NCBI GenBank assembly: GCA_021737695.1
Contig: JAIPDL010000017.1
Location: forward strand, 1 to 53,539
Direction of reading: 5' to 3'
Source: Desulfotignum sp.
GTDB taxonomy: Bacteria; Desulfobacterota; Desulfobacteria; Desulfobacterales; Desulfobacteraceae
DNA: 53,539 nucleotides
The notes below the pieces were generated by a model. The model was not told the origin of the DNA. It searched no databases and saw nothing but the letters and a program-made list of their open reading frames with translations. How positions within the stretch are numbered: the stretch's first letter is position 1; every line of letters begins with the position of its first letter. Positions 25,968 through 33,853 of the stretch are shown here, in pieces. The position numbers and the translations under genes are program-made.

Positions 25968-26159
25968 TCACTCTTTTTTGTCACTTTCTGAAGGCGGACG
26001 GTAATCCATAATACTTGTGGTTTGTTCCGTACCATTTTTTTTGCCTGCCACCTGACAGGCATCCCGCATTCAGGTGGAAATGCCCATTTTGGGCAGAATA
26101 TAAATCTGCACCAACAGATAAATACCTACAAACCCGATAATCCATAACATCTCTTTCAT
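25968..26159 (-). CDS. candidate small selenoprotein: single-span membrane protein with in-frame TGA
   Basis: The frame starts at an ATG with a perfect AGGAGG seven bases upstream. It codes MKEMLWIIGFVGIYLLVQIY, then ILPKMGIST, then TGA (26070-26072), then continues in the same frame for 33 codons beginning MRDACQVAGKKNG to a second TGA at 25968. If the first TGA is selenocysteine, the product is 63 residues: an N-terminal membrane helix, a short ILPKMGIST stalk, a U-x4-C redox-like pair and a charged soluble tail. A SECIS-like hairpin (26043-26060) stands directly after the TGA. Read as a stop, the product would be only 29 residues. I know no named family for it; selenocysteine decoding is inference. 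Confidence 0.6.
26043..26060 (-). promoter_or_regulatory. bacterial SECIS-like hairpin downstream of the in-frame TGA
   Basis: On the minus strand, GCCTGTC and GGCAGGC pair over seven positions (one T-G wobble) around a four-base loop AGGT. The stem begins nine bases after the TGA and the loop 16 bases after it. A G occupies one of the first two loop positions, and a U sits in the upper stem. These features fit the known bacterial SECIS model that recruits SelB. Confidence 0.55.
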
Positions 26160-26303
26160 GATTCCTCCTGTTAAACATTATCCAAAGAACATAATCATAA
26201 ACCTGTCGGGATTCAAGCCATGATTGATATTATGGAATCGGGCAAATCCTGCCGCAGCAGAGATCCGGCTATGCCTGGTAACCCAATGCCGCAAACAATA
26301 GAC

Positions 26304-26331
26304 TTGCAAAACAATTATATATGTATATGAT
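26304..26331 (+). promoter_or_regulatory. candidate sigma70 promoter of the universal stress gene
   Basis: TTGCAA (26304-26309), 16 bases, then TATGAT (26326-26331, five of six consensus). It is placed about 60 bases before the ATG at 26394, in an AT-rich stretch. Confidence 0.5.
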
Positions 26332-26393
26332 AGAGAGTTGTTTGATGCATGAATTGTCATTTTTATCCTAAATAAATGAACGGGAGAAAGCCA

Positions 26394-26918
26394 ATGACCA
26401 GAAAAGTCCAGAATATTCTTTTTGCCTCCGACCTGTCCGTGGACATGAAACCGGTTTTTGAACAGGCCGTTACCATGGCCACCTACACCGGCGCCAACCT
26501 GATAGTTCTTCACGTGATGGAAGAAGCCAGCCCGTCTGCTCAACGACAGGTGAAAATGGCGTTTGGTGAAAATCTTTACAAAGAAATCAGAGCCAAGCAC
26601 AAATCCGGTGCCCAGGACCTGCTCATCGGCAAAAATGTGGATGCCTTGAAAATCCGCCAGGCCATTGCCGGATTTTTTGAAGACCGGGAAAAAGTATCGG
26701 CCGATGCAGTCTCTCCCATCAAAAAAATTCTGGTGGCAGAAGGCCACTCCATTGCCGATGAAATTGTTTCCTCTGCCGTGGAAGAAGACTGTGCGTTCAT
26801 CGTCCTGGGGTGCAGGCAACAAGGACTGGTGGCACAGGCCATGGGAGACAAACTGGTTCGCAAAGTATTGAAACGGTCCTCAGTGCCCGTGCTCGTGGTC
26901 CCCCGGGACAGGGAATAG
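26394..26918 (+). CDS. universal stress protein, UspA family
   Basis: A 174-residue single Usp domain. It begins KVQNILFASDLSVDMKPVFE and ends with the nucleotide-binding segment ILGCRQQGLVAQAMGDKLVR followed by SVPVLVVPRDRE. The glycine pattern is the one expected for ATP-binding Usp proteins, with glutamine in place of some usual serines. A GGGAG ribosome site precedes the ATG at 26394; an ATG 18 bases upstream lacks one. It is transcribed alone, convergent with the MFS exporter (stops two bases apart) and divergent from the candidate selenoprotein. Confidence 0.9.
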   Translation: MTRKVQNILFASDLSVDMKPVFEQAVTMATYTGANLIVLHVMEEASPSAQRQVKMAFGENLYKEIRAKHKSGAQDLLIGKNVDALKIRQAIAGFFEDREKVSADAVSPIKKILVAEGHSIADEIVSSAVEEDCAFIVLGCRQQGLVAQAMGDKLVRKVLKRSSVPVLVVPRDRE

Positions 26919-26920
26919 TT

Positions 26921-28342
26921 TCAGGTCTGATCCGTTTTTTTTATTTTCTCACTTCCCCGGGAAAATGTTACTGCAATGCCGATGGCAGCCAGAATAGTAC
27001 CGGTTGCCATCACATGCCTGAATCCCTCCATGAATGCCGATGCCATGGAAGAAATGTAACTGTCCATGCCCTTTCCTTGAAACGTCAGAAAAGATGAAAA
27101 AATCGTTCCGGCCAGCGCCACCCCCAAAACCATACCCAGGGTTCTGGCCGTAGCTGTTGCGCCGGAGGCAATACCCCGCTGATGCACGGGCACTGATCCC
27201 ATAATGGCGGTATTGTTGGGAGACACAAACACCGCCGTACCGATACCCGCCAGAGCCATGCGCCAGACAATAGCAAATACACCCTGTTCCGGAGACAGAA
27301 AAATCAGAGAAAATAATGACAGGCACATGAATGTCATGCCCAGGGTACACAGGAGCCGGGATCCGAGCCGATCCGCCAGCATCCCGGATATGGGCGAAAT
27401 GATCAATAAAAACAAAAATGGAACAATCATGATAATCCCGGTTTTTGAAGCGGTAAATCCACCGGGATATGTGAGATAGAACGGCATCATGAAAACCAGG
27501 AGAAACAAACTGGCAAAAAGAATGGCCGTTGATATCAGAGGGAGAATGAACAGCCGGATCTTCATCAATCCCAGATCCAGCAGCGGATAGGCGCTGTTTG
27601 TTTCATTCATTGCAAACCACCATCCGCTGATGATGGCTGTCGTCAAACCCATCCCGGTTTTCAAAGACACCACGCCCCAGTCCGGAAGCCTCACCAGGGT
27701 CACAATCAGGCTGCACAAAAACAAAATCAGCAGAAGACTCCCGGTTTTGTCCAGAGGCTCACGGCTTCCCTCTCCGCCGGGCAGATCCTTGAACACCAGA
27801 ATACCGGCGAGCACTGCCATCACCCCGATGGGAATATTGATATAAAAAATCAAGCGCCAGGAAAACCAGGCCAGTATCATCCCTCCGGCCAGAGGCCCGA
27901 GTGTCAGCCCTGCGGCCACCACCGCCCCCATCATACCCAATGCTTTTCCCCGTTCCGTTTCGGGAAAGGCATCCACCACCAGGGCCGGAGAACAGGCCAT
28001 GAGCATGGATGCACCGATCCCCTGCAGGACCCTGGCGCTCACCAGCATTCCGGATGTCCATGCCTGACCGCACACAAACGATCCCACCGTGAATACCAGA
28101 AACCCGATCACATAAATCTGGCCGCGCCCCCGGATGTCCGACAGTCTGCCGAATGTCAGCAGCAGCGACGACACGGTGAGCAGATACACCACCATTACCC
28201 ATTGCACGGTTCTCACATCTGAAGTCAAATCTTCCATAATATAAGGCAATGCCACATTCACAATACTGGAATCCAGGGTGGACATAAAAATCGAAACACC
28301 CACCAGCATGAACACCTGCCATTTTTTATTCCCAGCGCCCAT
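26921..28342 (-). CDS. MFS multidrug exporter, DHA2 (14-helix) type
   Basis: A major facilitator protein of about 473 residues. The motif of the first helix, FMSTLDSSIVNVALPYI, is diagnostic of the DHA2 (EmrB/QacA) group, as are GRLSDIRGRG in the first cytoplasmic loop and the antiporter motif C region GMMGAVVAAGLTLGPLAGG. About fourteen hydrophobic spans are seen. The substrate is unknown; drugs, bile-like compounds or dyes are usual. Upstream in-frame ATGs at 28360 and a further frame extension to 28405 exist; no candidate has a strong ribosome site. No EmrA-type partner or regulator is adjacent. Confidence 0.9.
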   Translation of the reverse strand: MGAGNKKWQVFMLVGVSIFMSTLDSSIVNVALPYIMEDLTSDVRTVQWVMVVYLLTVSSLLLTFGRLSDIRGRGQIYVIGFLVFTVGSFVCGQAWTSGMLVSARVLQGIGASMLMACSPALVVDAFPETERGKALGMMGAVVAAGLTLGPLAGGMILAWFSWRLIFYINIPIGVMAVLAGILVFKDLPGGEGSREPLDKTGSLLLILFLCSLIVTLVRLPDWGVVSLKTGMGLTTAIISGWWFAMNETNSAYPLLDLGLMKIRLFILPLISTAILFASLFLLVFMMPFYLTYPGGFTASKTGIIMIVPFLFLLIISPISGMLADRLGSRLLCTLGMTFMCLSLFSLIFLSPEQGVFAIVWRMALAGIGTAVFVSPNNTAIMGSVPVHQRGIASGATATARTLGMVLGVALAGTIFSSFLTFQGKGMDSYISSMASAFMEGFRHVMATGTILAAIGIAVTFSRGSEKIKKTDQT

Positions 28343-28425
28343 CTTTATTGCCCACTCCATTGTTTTGATTCGCCCAAGAATATGGTATATTGATTTGAGA
28401 AACAAGACAAAACAAAAGGAACATT

Positions 28426-28809
28426 ATGGCAACCATCAACGATGTGGTATTGATTTACCTGGAAGATGCACCGATCGCTTTTGCCCGGGTTGAAAACATT
28501 CTGCCGGACCCGAAAAAAGGCTGGTTCCAGATGACACTTCTCATGCTTCAGATCCCGTTGCAAACCGCCACATGGATATTGAAAGATGCGTACATCAACG
28601 GAGAAGAATTTCAGATGAACGGCAAACGGATGCGCATGGAAACCATCCATGCCCCAAAGGAACCCCCTGTGTTTTCCCAGGACGCCGGCACTGGCTTTCC
28701 GGGAAGTGTGCCCTCAAAAAAAGCCTCTTCTGATTCTCAGGAGAAAACAGACAATATTATTTCTTTTTCAGACCTGAAGAAAAAAAACAATGACCCGACA
28801 ACCGAGTGA
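28426..28809 (+). CDS. conserved small protein of unknown function
   Basis: A 127-residue soluble protein with AAAAGGA before its ATG. The conserved-looking part is the first 80 residues, which read as a small beta-rich domain (INDVVLIYLEDAPIAFARVE, then WFQMTLLMLQIPLQTATWIL and FQMNGKRMRMETIHAPKEP). The tail is a flexible linker ending ISFSDLKKKN. I recall similar proteins from Desulfobacterales next to dus genes but know no function. It overlaps the start of the DusB-like gene by 20 bases, so the two are co-translated, which hints at a link to RNA modification or translation. Confidence 0.7.
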   Translation: MATINDVVLIYLEDAPIAFARVENILPDPKKGWFQMTLLMLQIPLQTATWILKDAYINGEEFQMNGKRMRMETIHAPKEPPVFSQDAGTGFPGSVPSKKASSDSQEKTDNIISFSDLKKKNNDPTTE

Positions 28810-29818
28810 CCGCGTCTCCACAGCAGGAATGCCATCCGGTTCTCCGGCAGTGAAAATCGGGCCGTTGAACATTCAGGGGAAAACCTTTCTGGCGCCTCTG
28901 GCCGGCATTACCAATCTGCCGTTTCGACGTCTGATCAAAGAGTGCGGCGCCGGGGTGGTATGTTCCGAAATGATCAGTGCCAAAGGTCTTTTTTACAATT
29001 CGGAAAAAACCCTTGCTCTGCTGGCATCCTGTCCTAACGAGCGGCCATTGTCCGTTCAGATTTTCGGGGCTGAACCCGACATCATGGCCCGGGCTGCGGC
29101 AGAGATCAGCCAAATGGGAATCGCAGACATCCTTGACATCAATTTCGGGTGCAGTGTCAAAAAAGTGCTCAAGCAAGGGGCCGGAGCCGCTTTGATGAAC
29201 CATCTGCCCATGAGTCGAAAAATCCTTGAAGCGGTCCGGCAAGCCACATCTCTGCCTTTAACCATAAAAATCCGATCCGGATGGGATGCTTCCGGTTCCC
29301 AGGCATTTGCCCTGGCTGACATGGCTGAAAAAGTAGGGGTGGATGCGGTTGTCTGTCATCCCCGCACCGCCACACAGGGGTTCAAAGGCCATGCCGACTG
29401 GGACCTGATCCGGCGAATAAAACAACAAACCGCTTTGCCGGTAATCGGCAACGGCGATATCCTTACCCCATCCGATGCATTAACCATGCTGGACCAGACC
29501 GGGTGTGATGCCGTCATGATCGGCCGGGGCGCTATGACAAATCCGTTTCTTCTTGGCCAGGTGGATGCGCTGTTCACACAAGGTATCAACCTTCCGGTCA
29601 CTGTGTCGGATATCTTCGGGAAAATGATACGGCTCATCCAGCTGTATGTCAGCCATTTCGGAGAGGCAACCGCCTGCCGCATGCTTCGGGGCCGGCTTCC
29701 CTGGTTCATCAAAGGGATGCCCGGATGTAGTGACATCCGAAAATTACTGTCCCGGATAACATCCAGCGAACAAGCCATTGAACTGATCCAAAATTATGAA
29801 TATCGCCTCAGTTTGTAA
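28790..29818 (+). CDS. dusB: tRNA-dihydrouridine synthase (DusB type)
   Basis: A 342-residue FMN enzyme that makes dihydrouridine in tRNA. The start of the barrel is FLAPLAGITNLPFRRLIKEC, the catalytic cysteine lies in LDINFGCSVKKVLKQGAG, and the FMN-binding strands are VCHPRTATQGFKGHADW, VIGNGDILTPSDA and VMIGRGAMTNPFL. The usual proline after the catalytic cysteine is replaced by serine; this is uncommon but not at a known essential position. The ATG at 28790 overlaps the previous gene; the alternative ATG at 28829 has a purine run immediately before it. It is the second Dus enzyme within 4 kb. Confidence 0.93.
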   Translation: MTRQPSDRVSTAGMPSGSPAVKIGPLNIQGKTFLAPLAGITNLPFRRLIKECGAGVVCSEMISAKGLFYNSEKTLALLASCPNERPLSVQIFGAEPDIMARAAAEISQMGIADILDINFGCSVKKVLKQGAGAALMNHLPMSRKILEAVRQATSLPLTIKIRSGWDASGSQAFALADMAEKVGVDAVVCHPRTATQGFKGHADWDLIRRIKQQTALPVIGNGDILTPSDALTMLDQTGCDAVMIGRGAMTNPFLLGQVDALFTQGINLPVTVSDIFGKMIRLIQLYVSHFGEATACRMLRGRLPWFIKGMPGCSDIRKLLSRITSSEQAIELIQNYEYRLSL

Positions 29819-29874
29819 ATACCGTTCACTTAAACGAAAATATAATTTATCGCCGGGAAATTCGCAAAAATACC

Positions 29875-29903
29875 TTGACAAAAAACAAAAAAACCAGGAT
29901 ATT
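29875..29903 (+). promoter_or_regulatory. weak candidate promoter before the 270-aa gene
   Basis: TTGACA (29875-29880) is followed 17 bases later by GATATT (29898-29903, four of six consensus). The region 29819-30033 is AT-rich with no open frame of note. Confidence 0.4.
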
Positions 29904-30033
29904 TATTTCGTATTTAAACACAATACCAAATATTCGGAAAAATATTCCGGGCCAATTTCATAAAACCCAATTGAGATTTTTACTTACGAAAATCAGGTCA
30001 ATTTCATGACCAGAACACATTTTCAAGGAGAAC

Positions 30034-30846
30034 ATGAACCAAATGAATGACTTTTTACACAGCCTGCGGAATGGGCAAGCAGATAAACAACGCACGCCCA
30101 AAACACGTAAAAACTATGACAATTCTTATCAATATAACAATGCGCCCAGATATCATTCTTTCAACAATGGATATCAAAACCCCAGGAATCCCAACCACAA
30201 GCGCCAGCCGGTTCCACCCGGCCCCATGGGAAACCAGTTGCCGCCGGAAGATCCCGGCATTACCCTGCTTGCAGATGCCATTGAAAACCTGACGCACCAC
30301 GTTGAAATTCTGATAAAAAACCAGGAATACATGTCAAGTATTCAGGAACGAACTGCGGATATTATCGAACGTCAGGCCTTTGCCATCGAGCATATCATAA
30401 GCCACCTGCGGATGGACCAGGAACTGTTGCATGAACCGGGGGCCGCCTCGGATGCTGGTTATGACGTCATGCCGGAAACGGAACAGGCACAGGCAATCGC
30501 TTCGGAGCAATCCCCGGCATCCATGCCTGGTGAATCGGTCAATCGGATGTCTTCCTTTTCTGAACCCATTGCGGCGCCGGCTCATGACACAAAAATGAAA
30601 ACCAAACGCCGGGTGATCCGAAAACGCAGAAAATCCGACCCTGAAAAACCGGCTGATGCGGCCACTGCAGACACTGCCGCTCTGATTCCCCGGGAGGAAG
30701 TCTTGAACATTATCCATACCATGAGAAATCAAGGGGCCACCTACGATCAAATCGCCAAACATCTGGTGGATTTAGGACAACCGACGTTTTCAGGCCGCGG
30801 TGAATGGCATGCCCAGACCATTCACCGGTTGTGCAGTAAAAAATAA
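30034..30846 (+). CDS. unknown protein with low-complexity N-terminus and resolvase-like C-terminal helix-turn-helix
   Basis: A 270-residue protein. Residues 1-75 are Asn/Gln/Pro/Arg-rich and probably disordered (PRYHSFNNGYQNPRNP). A helical, possibly coiled segment follows, centred on IENLTHHVEILIKNQEYMSSIQ. A variable acidic/basic linker with a basic patch (KTKRRVIRKRRKSD) comes next. The last 50 residues (EVLNIIHTMRNQGATYDQIA to WHAQTIHRLC) resemble the helix-turn-helix repeat at the C-end of large serine recombinases, without any catalytic domain. DNA binding is inferred from this. AAGGAG precedes the first ATG; a second ATG nine bases on is equally likely. It ends before a terminator. 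Confidence 0.65.
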   Translation: MNQMNDFLHSLRNGQADKQRTPKTRKNYDNSYQYNNAPRYHSFNNGYQNPRNPNHKRQPVPPGPMGNQLPPEDPGITLLADAIENLTHHVEILIKNQEYMSSIQERTADIIERQAFAIEHIISHLRMDQELLHEPGAASDAGYDVMPETEQAQAIASEQSPASMPGESVNRMSSFSEPIAAPAHDTKMKTKRRVIRKRRKSDPEKPADAATADTAALIPREEVLNIIHTMRNQGATYDQIAKHLVDLGQPTFSGRGEWHAQTIHRLCSKK

Positions 30847-30864
30847 TAAAAATCTTTGCGCTCA

Positions 30865-30896
30865 AGCCGTATGGCAGAAAACCATACGGCTGTTTT
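30865..30896 (+). terminator. intrinsic terminator after the 270-aa gene
   Basis: A ten-base stem (30865-30874 with 30882-30891) with a seven-base loop is followed by a TTTT run (30893-30896). It lies between convergent genes and may also serve the minus strand. Confidence 0.75.
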
Positions 30897-30903
30897 CAAT
30901 GGC

Positions 30904-31194
30904 TTACGGCTTGAGCCGGTCCAAATACACATCCCATTCCCAGGGCAGCATCTGCTGTTTTTGGGAATTACAGTTTTTACAACAGGGTACCAGATTGTAT
31001 TTTTCCGACCGGCCTCCCCGAATGAGTGGAATCAGATGGTCCATGGTCAACTCTGCGGGCAGAAATTTTTGTCCGCAATAATGACAGATACCCGTGGCAC
31101 GTTTGCGTTTCCACCATTGACTGTTTCTGATTTTTCTGGCTTTGGCCCGTTCTTTTTTCAACGGGGTGTCATCCATGAAAAAATCCGGTTCCAT
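30904..31194 (-). CDS. HNH endonuclease-domain protein
   Basis: A 96-residue basic protein consisting of an N-terminal basic helix and an HNH/McrA-like domain. Zinc cysteines are in ICHYCG and PCCKNCNSQK, the catalytic pair is in TMDHLIPLIRGG, and the asparagine is in KYNLVP. Small proteins of this sort are common in anaerobes; many are of unknown target. It follows era by eight bases, so it is probably the last gene of the hisI to era run. Being far too small for a restriction enzyme, it may act as a nicking or repair enzyme; that is inference. Confidence 0.85.
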   Translation of the reverse strand: MEPDFFMDDTPLKKERAKARKIRNSQWWKRKRATGICHYCGQKFLPAELTMDHLIPLIRGGRSEKYNLVPCCKNCNSQKQQMLPWEWDVYLDRLKP

Positions 31195-31202
31195 TTTTCA
31201 CC

Positions 31203-32087
31203 TCAATACCCGAATTCGTTGAGTATCCGCTGATTGCTCACCCAGTCTTTGGTGACTTTCACAAACAGTTTGAGCAGCACTTTTTTCCCCAGCATTTTTT
31301 CGATATCTTTTCTGGCCCGGGTGCCGATGGCAGACAGCATGGCCCCTTTTTTTCCGATAATGATTCCTTTTTGGGAATCTCGTACCACATGGATACTGGC
31401 ATAAATCACAATGCAGTTTTTTTCCACTTCAAAAGCATCCACGGACACTGCAGATGAATAAGGGATTTCCATGCCGGTGAGCCGGAACACTTTTTCCCTG
31501 ATAATCTCTTTGACCAGAAATTTTTCCGTGACATCGGTGAACGTCTCTTCCGGAAAAAGCCGGGGGCCTGCTGGAAGATGCTTTTCCACTTCATCCATCA
31601 ACCGGTCCACCTGAATGTTCTGCCGGGCGGAGATGGGAACCACTGCCGTAAATTCAAACACCGGCGCCAGGGCTTTCGTCCGTTCAAACACGGTTTGCTT
31701 TCCAGCCACATCGATCTTGTTTAAAACCAGAAGGACCGGTTTTCGAACCTGTTTGAGCCGGGCGACAATCATATTTTCAGCCGCATGATTACACGACGAC
31801 GCATCCACCATGAACACCACCAGATCCACATCTTCTAAGGCCTGCAACGCCTGATCCACGATCCGCTGATTGAGCAGGGTACCGCTTTTGTGAATGCCCG
31901 GGGTGTCCACAAACACAATCTGGGATTCAGGACGGTTTACAATACCTAGAATCCGGTCCCGGGTGGTCTGGGGTTTTTTGGAGGTGATGGAAATTTTCTG
32001 CCCCAGCACCTGATTCAATAACGTGGATTTTCCGGCATTGGGTGCACCGATAATGGCTGCAAAACCGGACCGGAATTCTTTTTGCAT
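31203..32087 (-). CDS. era: GTPase Era
   Basis: A 294-residue GTPase that binds the 3' end of 16S rRNA during 30S maturation. The P-loop is IGAPNAGKSTLLNQ, the switch segment is KPQTTRDRILGIV, then VDTPGIHKSG and NKID. The C-terminal KH domain contains GIIIGKKGAMLSAIGTRARK. The ATG at 32087 shares one base with the engB stop; a GTG just upstream could also be used. All motifs are complete. Era next to EngB places two ribosome-assembly GTPases in one transcript. Confidence 0.96.
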   Translation of the reverse strand: MQKEFRSGFAAIIGAPNAGKSTLLNQVLGQKISITSKKPQTTRDRILGIVNRPESQIVFVDTPGIHKSGTLLNQRIVDQALQALEDVDLVVFMVDASSCNHAAENMIVARLKQVRKPVLLVLNKIDVAGKQTVFERTKALAPVFEFTAVVPISARQNIQVDRLMDEVEKHLPAGPRLFPEETFTDVTEKFLVKEIIREKVFRLTGMEIPYSSAVSVDAFEVEKNCIVIYASIHVVRDSQKGIIIGKKGAMLSAIGTRARKDIEKMLGKKVLLKLFVKVTKDWVSNQRILNEFGY

Positions 32088-32698
32088 CACTCGGCCTCCT
32101 CTTCGCCACGCTCATACCATGCGATCAGATTTGCGATTTCATCCAGTATGGTTTCCCGGCCCACCCGGGTTTTGGCGGAAAACAGGATCACTTCGCTGGT
32201 GTTTCTGTTCATTTGAGAACTGATGGCGGCCACCCGTTTCTGCTGCTGGGTTTTGGACAGTTTATCCGCTTTGGTGAGCACCACCAGAAACGGCATATGA
32301 TGGGATATCAGCCACTGGGCCAGATTGCGTTCCTCTTCCCGGGGGTCCCGGCGGATATCGATGATCAGCACCAGGCCCAGCAGATTGGGACGATGGGACA
32401 GATAGGTTTCCACCATGGGCTGCCAGGCCGCACGAATTTTTTTGGACACCTTGGCATATCCATATCCGGGTAGATCCACAAAAGACAGGTCGTCGTTGAT
32501 CAGAAAAAAATTAATCAACTGAGTACAGCCCGGCCGGGAACTGGTCTTTACCAGATCTTTTCGCTGGATCAGGGTATTGATCATGGAACTTTTCCCCACA
32601 TTGGACCGCCCGGCAAATGCGATTTCAGGCACAGCATCCTCTGGATATTGATCCGGTTTTACCGCACTTTTCACAAACTGGACGTCACGGATCTTCAT
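32087..32698 (-). CDS. engB: ribosome biogenesis GTP-binding protein EngB/YsxC
   Basis: A 203-residue small GTPase needed for 50S assembly. The P-loop is AFAGRSNVGKSSMINTL, switch I RPGCTQLINFF, then VDLPGYGYAKV and TKADK. The length is normal and the motifs are typical. It overlaps the aminotransferase stop by four bases (ATGA) and shares one base with era. The arrangement implies translational coupling along this strand. Confidence 0.95.
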   Translation of the reverse strand: MKIRDVQFVKSAVKPDQYPEDAVPEIAFAGRSNVGKSSMINTLIQRKDLVKTSSRPGCTQLINFFLINDDLSFVDLPGYGYAKVSKKIRAAWQPMVETYLSHRPNLLGLVLIIDIRRDPREEERNLAQWLISHHMPFLVVLTKADKLSKTQQQKRVAAISSQMNRNTSEVILFSAKTRVGRETILDEIANLIAWYERGEEEAE

Positions 32699-33852
32699 GA
32701 CACCGCCGCAAGATACCCGGCCATCCGATCCATGCCCCGGGTGAGGTTTTCCATGGAATTGGCATAGGAAAATCTAAGATACCCTTCCCCGTTGGCCCCG
32801 AAATCAACGCCCGGTGTCACCCCGATGTGTGCTTTTTCCAGAATATCAAAGGCCAGGGCATAGGAATCCGCGAAAATATGCTTCACATTCACAAAAATAT
32901 AAAATGCACCGGTCGGAGGGACTTTAACCGCAAGCCCCATGTCGTTGAGCCGCTGCAGCATATACAACCGGCGCCGGTTATAGATTTCTTTCATTTTCCG
33001 GGTGTCGTTTTCAGCTTCTTTGAGCGCAGCCACACCGGCCAGCTGGGTCACGGAGTTGGCACAGATGAAAAAATTCTGCTGAAGCACCTGTAAAGCCCGC
33101 ACAAATGCCGGTGGCGCAATCAGATATCCCAGGCGCAGGCCGGTCATGGCAAACAGTTTGGAAAATCCGTTGAGCACAAACGCGTGGGGCGTATACTCCA
33201 GAATGGAATGCTCTTGGCCCTCATAGACCAGTCCATGGTAGATTTCATCAGAAATGATATACAACCCGTGTTTTTCCGCAATGGCCACAATTTCTTTCAT
33301 CCGGTCTTCGGGAATCACGTTTCCGGTGGGATTGGAAGGGGAATTGATAAAAATCGCTTTGGTTTTCGAAGTGATCCTGGCCTCAATGGCTTCCGGGGTA
33401 AACACGAATCCTTCATCCTCAAATACCTGGACAAACACGGGCACGCCTTGAACATAATGGATAAAATTGGCATAACAGGCATAATGGGGATCAGACACGA
33501 TCACTTCATCGCCGGGATTCACCAGCGCTGAAAACAGCAGCAGCATGGCAGGAGATGTCCCGGAGGTCACCAGAATCTGTCCCGGATCCACGGACGTGCC
33601 ATAGATCTCTTTGTGATATTGGGCAATGGCTTCCCGGAGCCGGATATCGCCTAAGCTGTGGGTATAGCTGGTGGCATGGCAGTCCAGGGCCGCCCGGGTC
33701 GCCCGGTTCACACATTCAGGCACATCAAAATCCGGCTCACCGATCTCCATGTGGACCACATCGATTCCGGCGGCCTCCATCTGATGAATCTTTTCCATCA
33801 CGTCCATGACAATGAACGGCTTGATCTGTTCACACCGTGTGGCTGGTTTCAT
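32695..33852 (-). CDS. PLP-dependent aminotransferase, class I
   Basis: A 385-residue fold-I aminotransferase. The PLP lysine lies in LNGFSKLFAMTGLRLGYL, the aspartate that binds the pyridine nitrogen in SDEIYHGLVYEG, the asparagine in NSPSNPTGN, and the phosphate/substrate arginine in EGYLRFSYANS. It belongs to the aspartate/alanine branch and not to HisC, in spite of following hisG by one base. Probable substrates are aspartate, alanine or an aromatic amino acid. It lies two bases downstream of hisG and overlaps engB. Confidence 0.92.
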   Translation of the reverse strand: MKPATRCEQIKPFIVMDVMEKIHQMEAAGIDVVHMEIGEPDFDVPECVNRATRAALDCHATSYTHSLGDIRLREAIAQYHKEIYGTSVDPGQILVTSGTSPAMLLLFSALVNPGDEVIVSDPHYACYANFIHYVQGVPVFVQVFEDEGFVFTPEAIEARITSKTKAIFINSPSNPTGNVIPEDRMKEIVAIAEKHGLYIISDEIYHGLVYEGQEHSILEYTPHAFVLNGFSKLFAMTGLRLGYLIAPPAFVRALQVLQQNFFICANSVTQLAGVAALKEAENDTRKMKEIYNRRRLYMLQRLNDMGLAVKVPPTGAFYIFVNVKHIFADSYALAFDILEKAHIGVTPGVDFGANGEGYLRFSYANSMENLTRGMDRMAGYLAAVS

Positions 33853-33853
33853 G

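Noticed and set aside
25981..26178. 65-codon minus-strand frame in another phase across the candidate selenoprotein
   Set aside because: It lacks a ribosome site, and its translation shows no helix or motif. The AGGAGG at 26166 fits the other frame.
26178..26822. 214-codon minus-strand frame opposite the universal stress gene
   Set aside because: Antisense shadow; the plus-strand gene has the motifs and the ribosome site.
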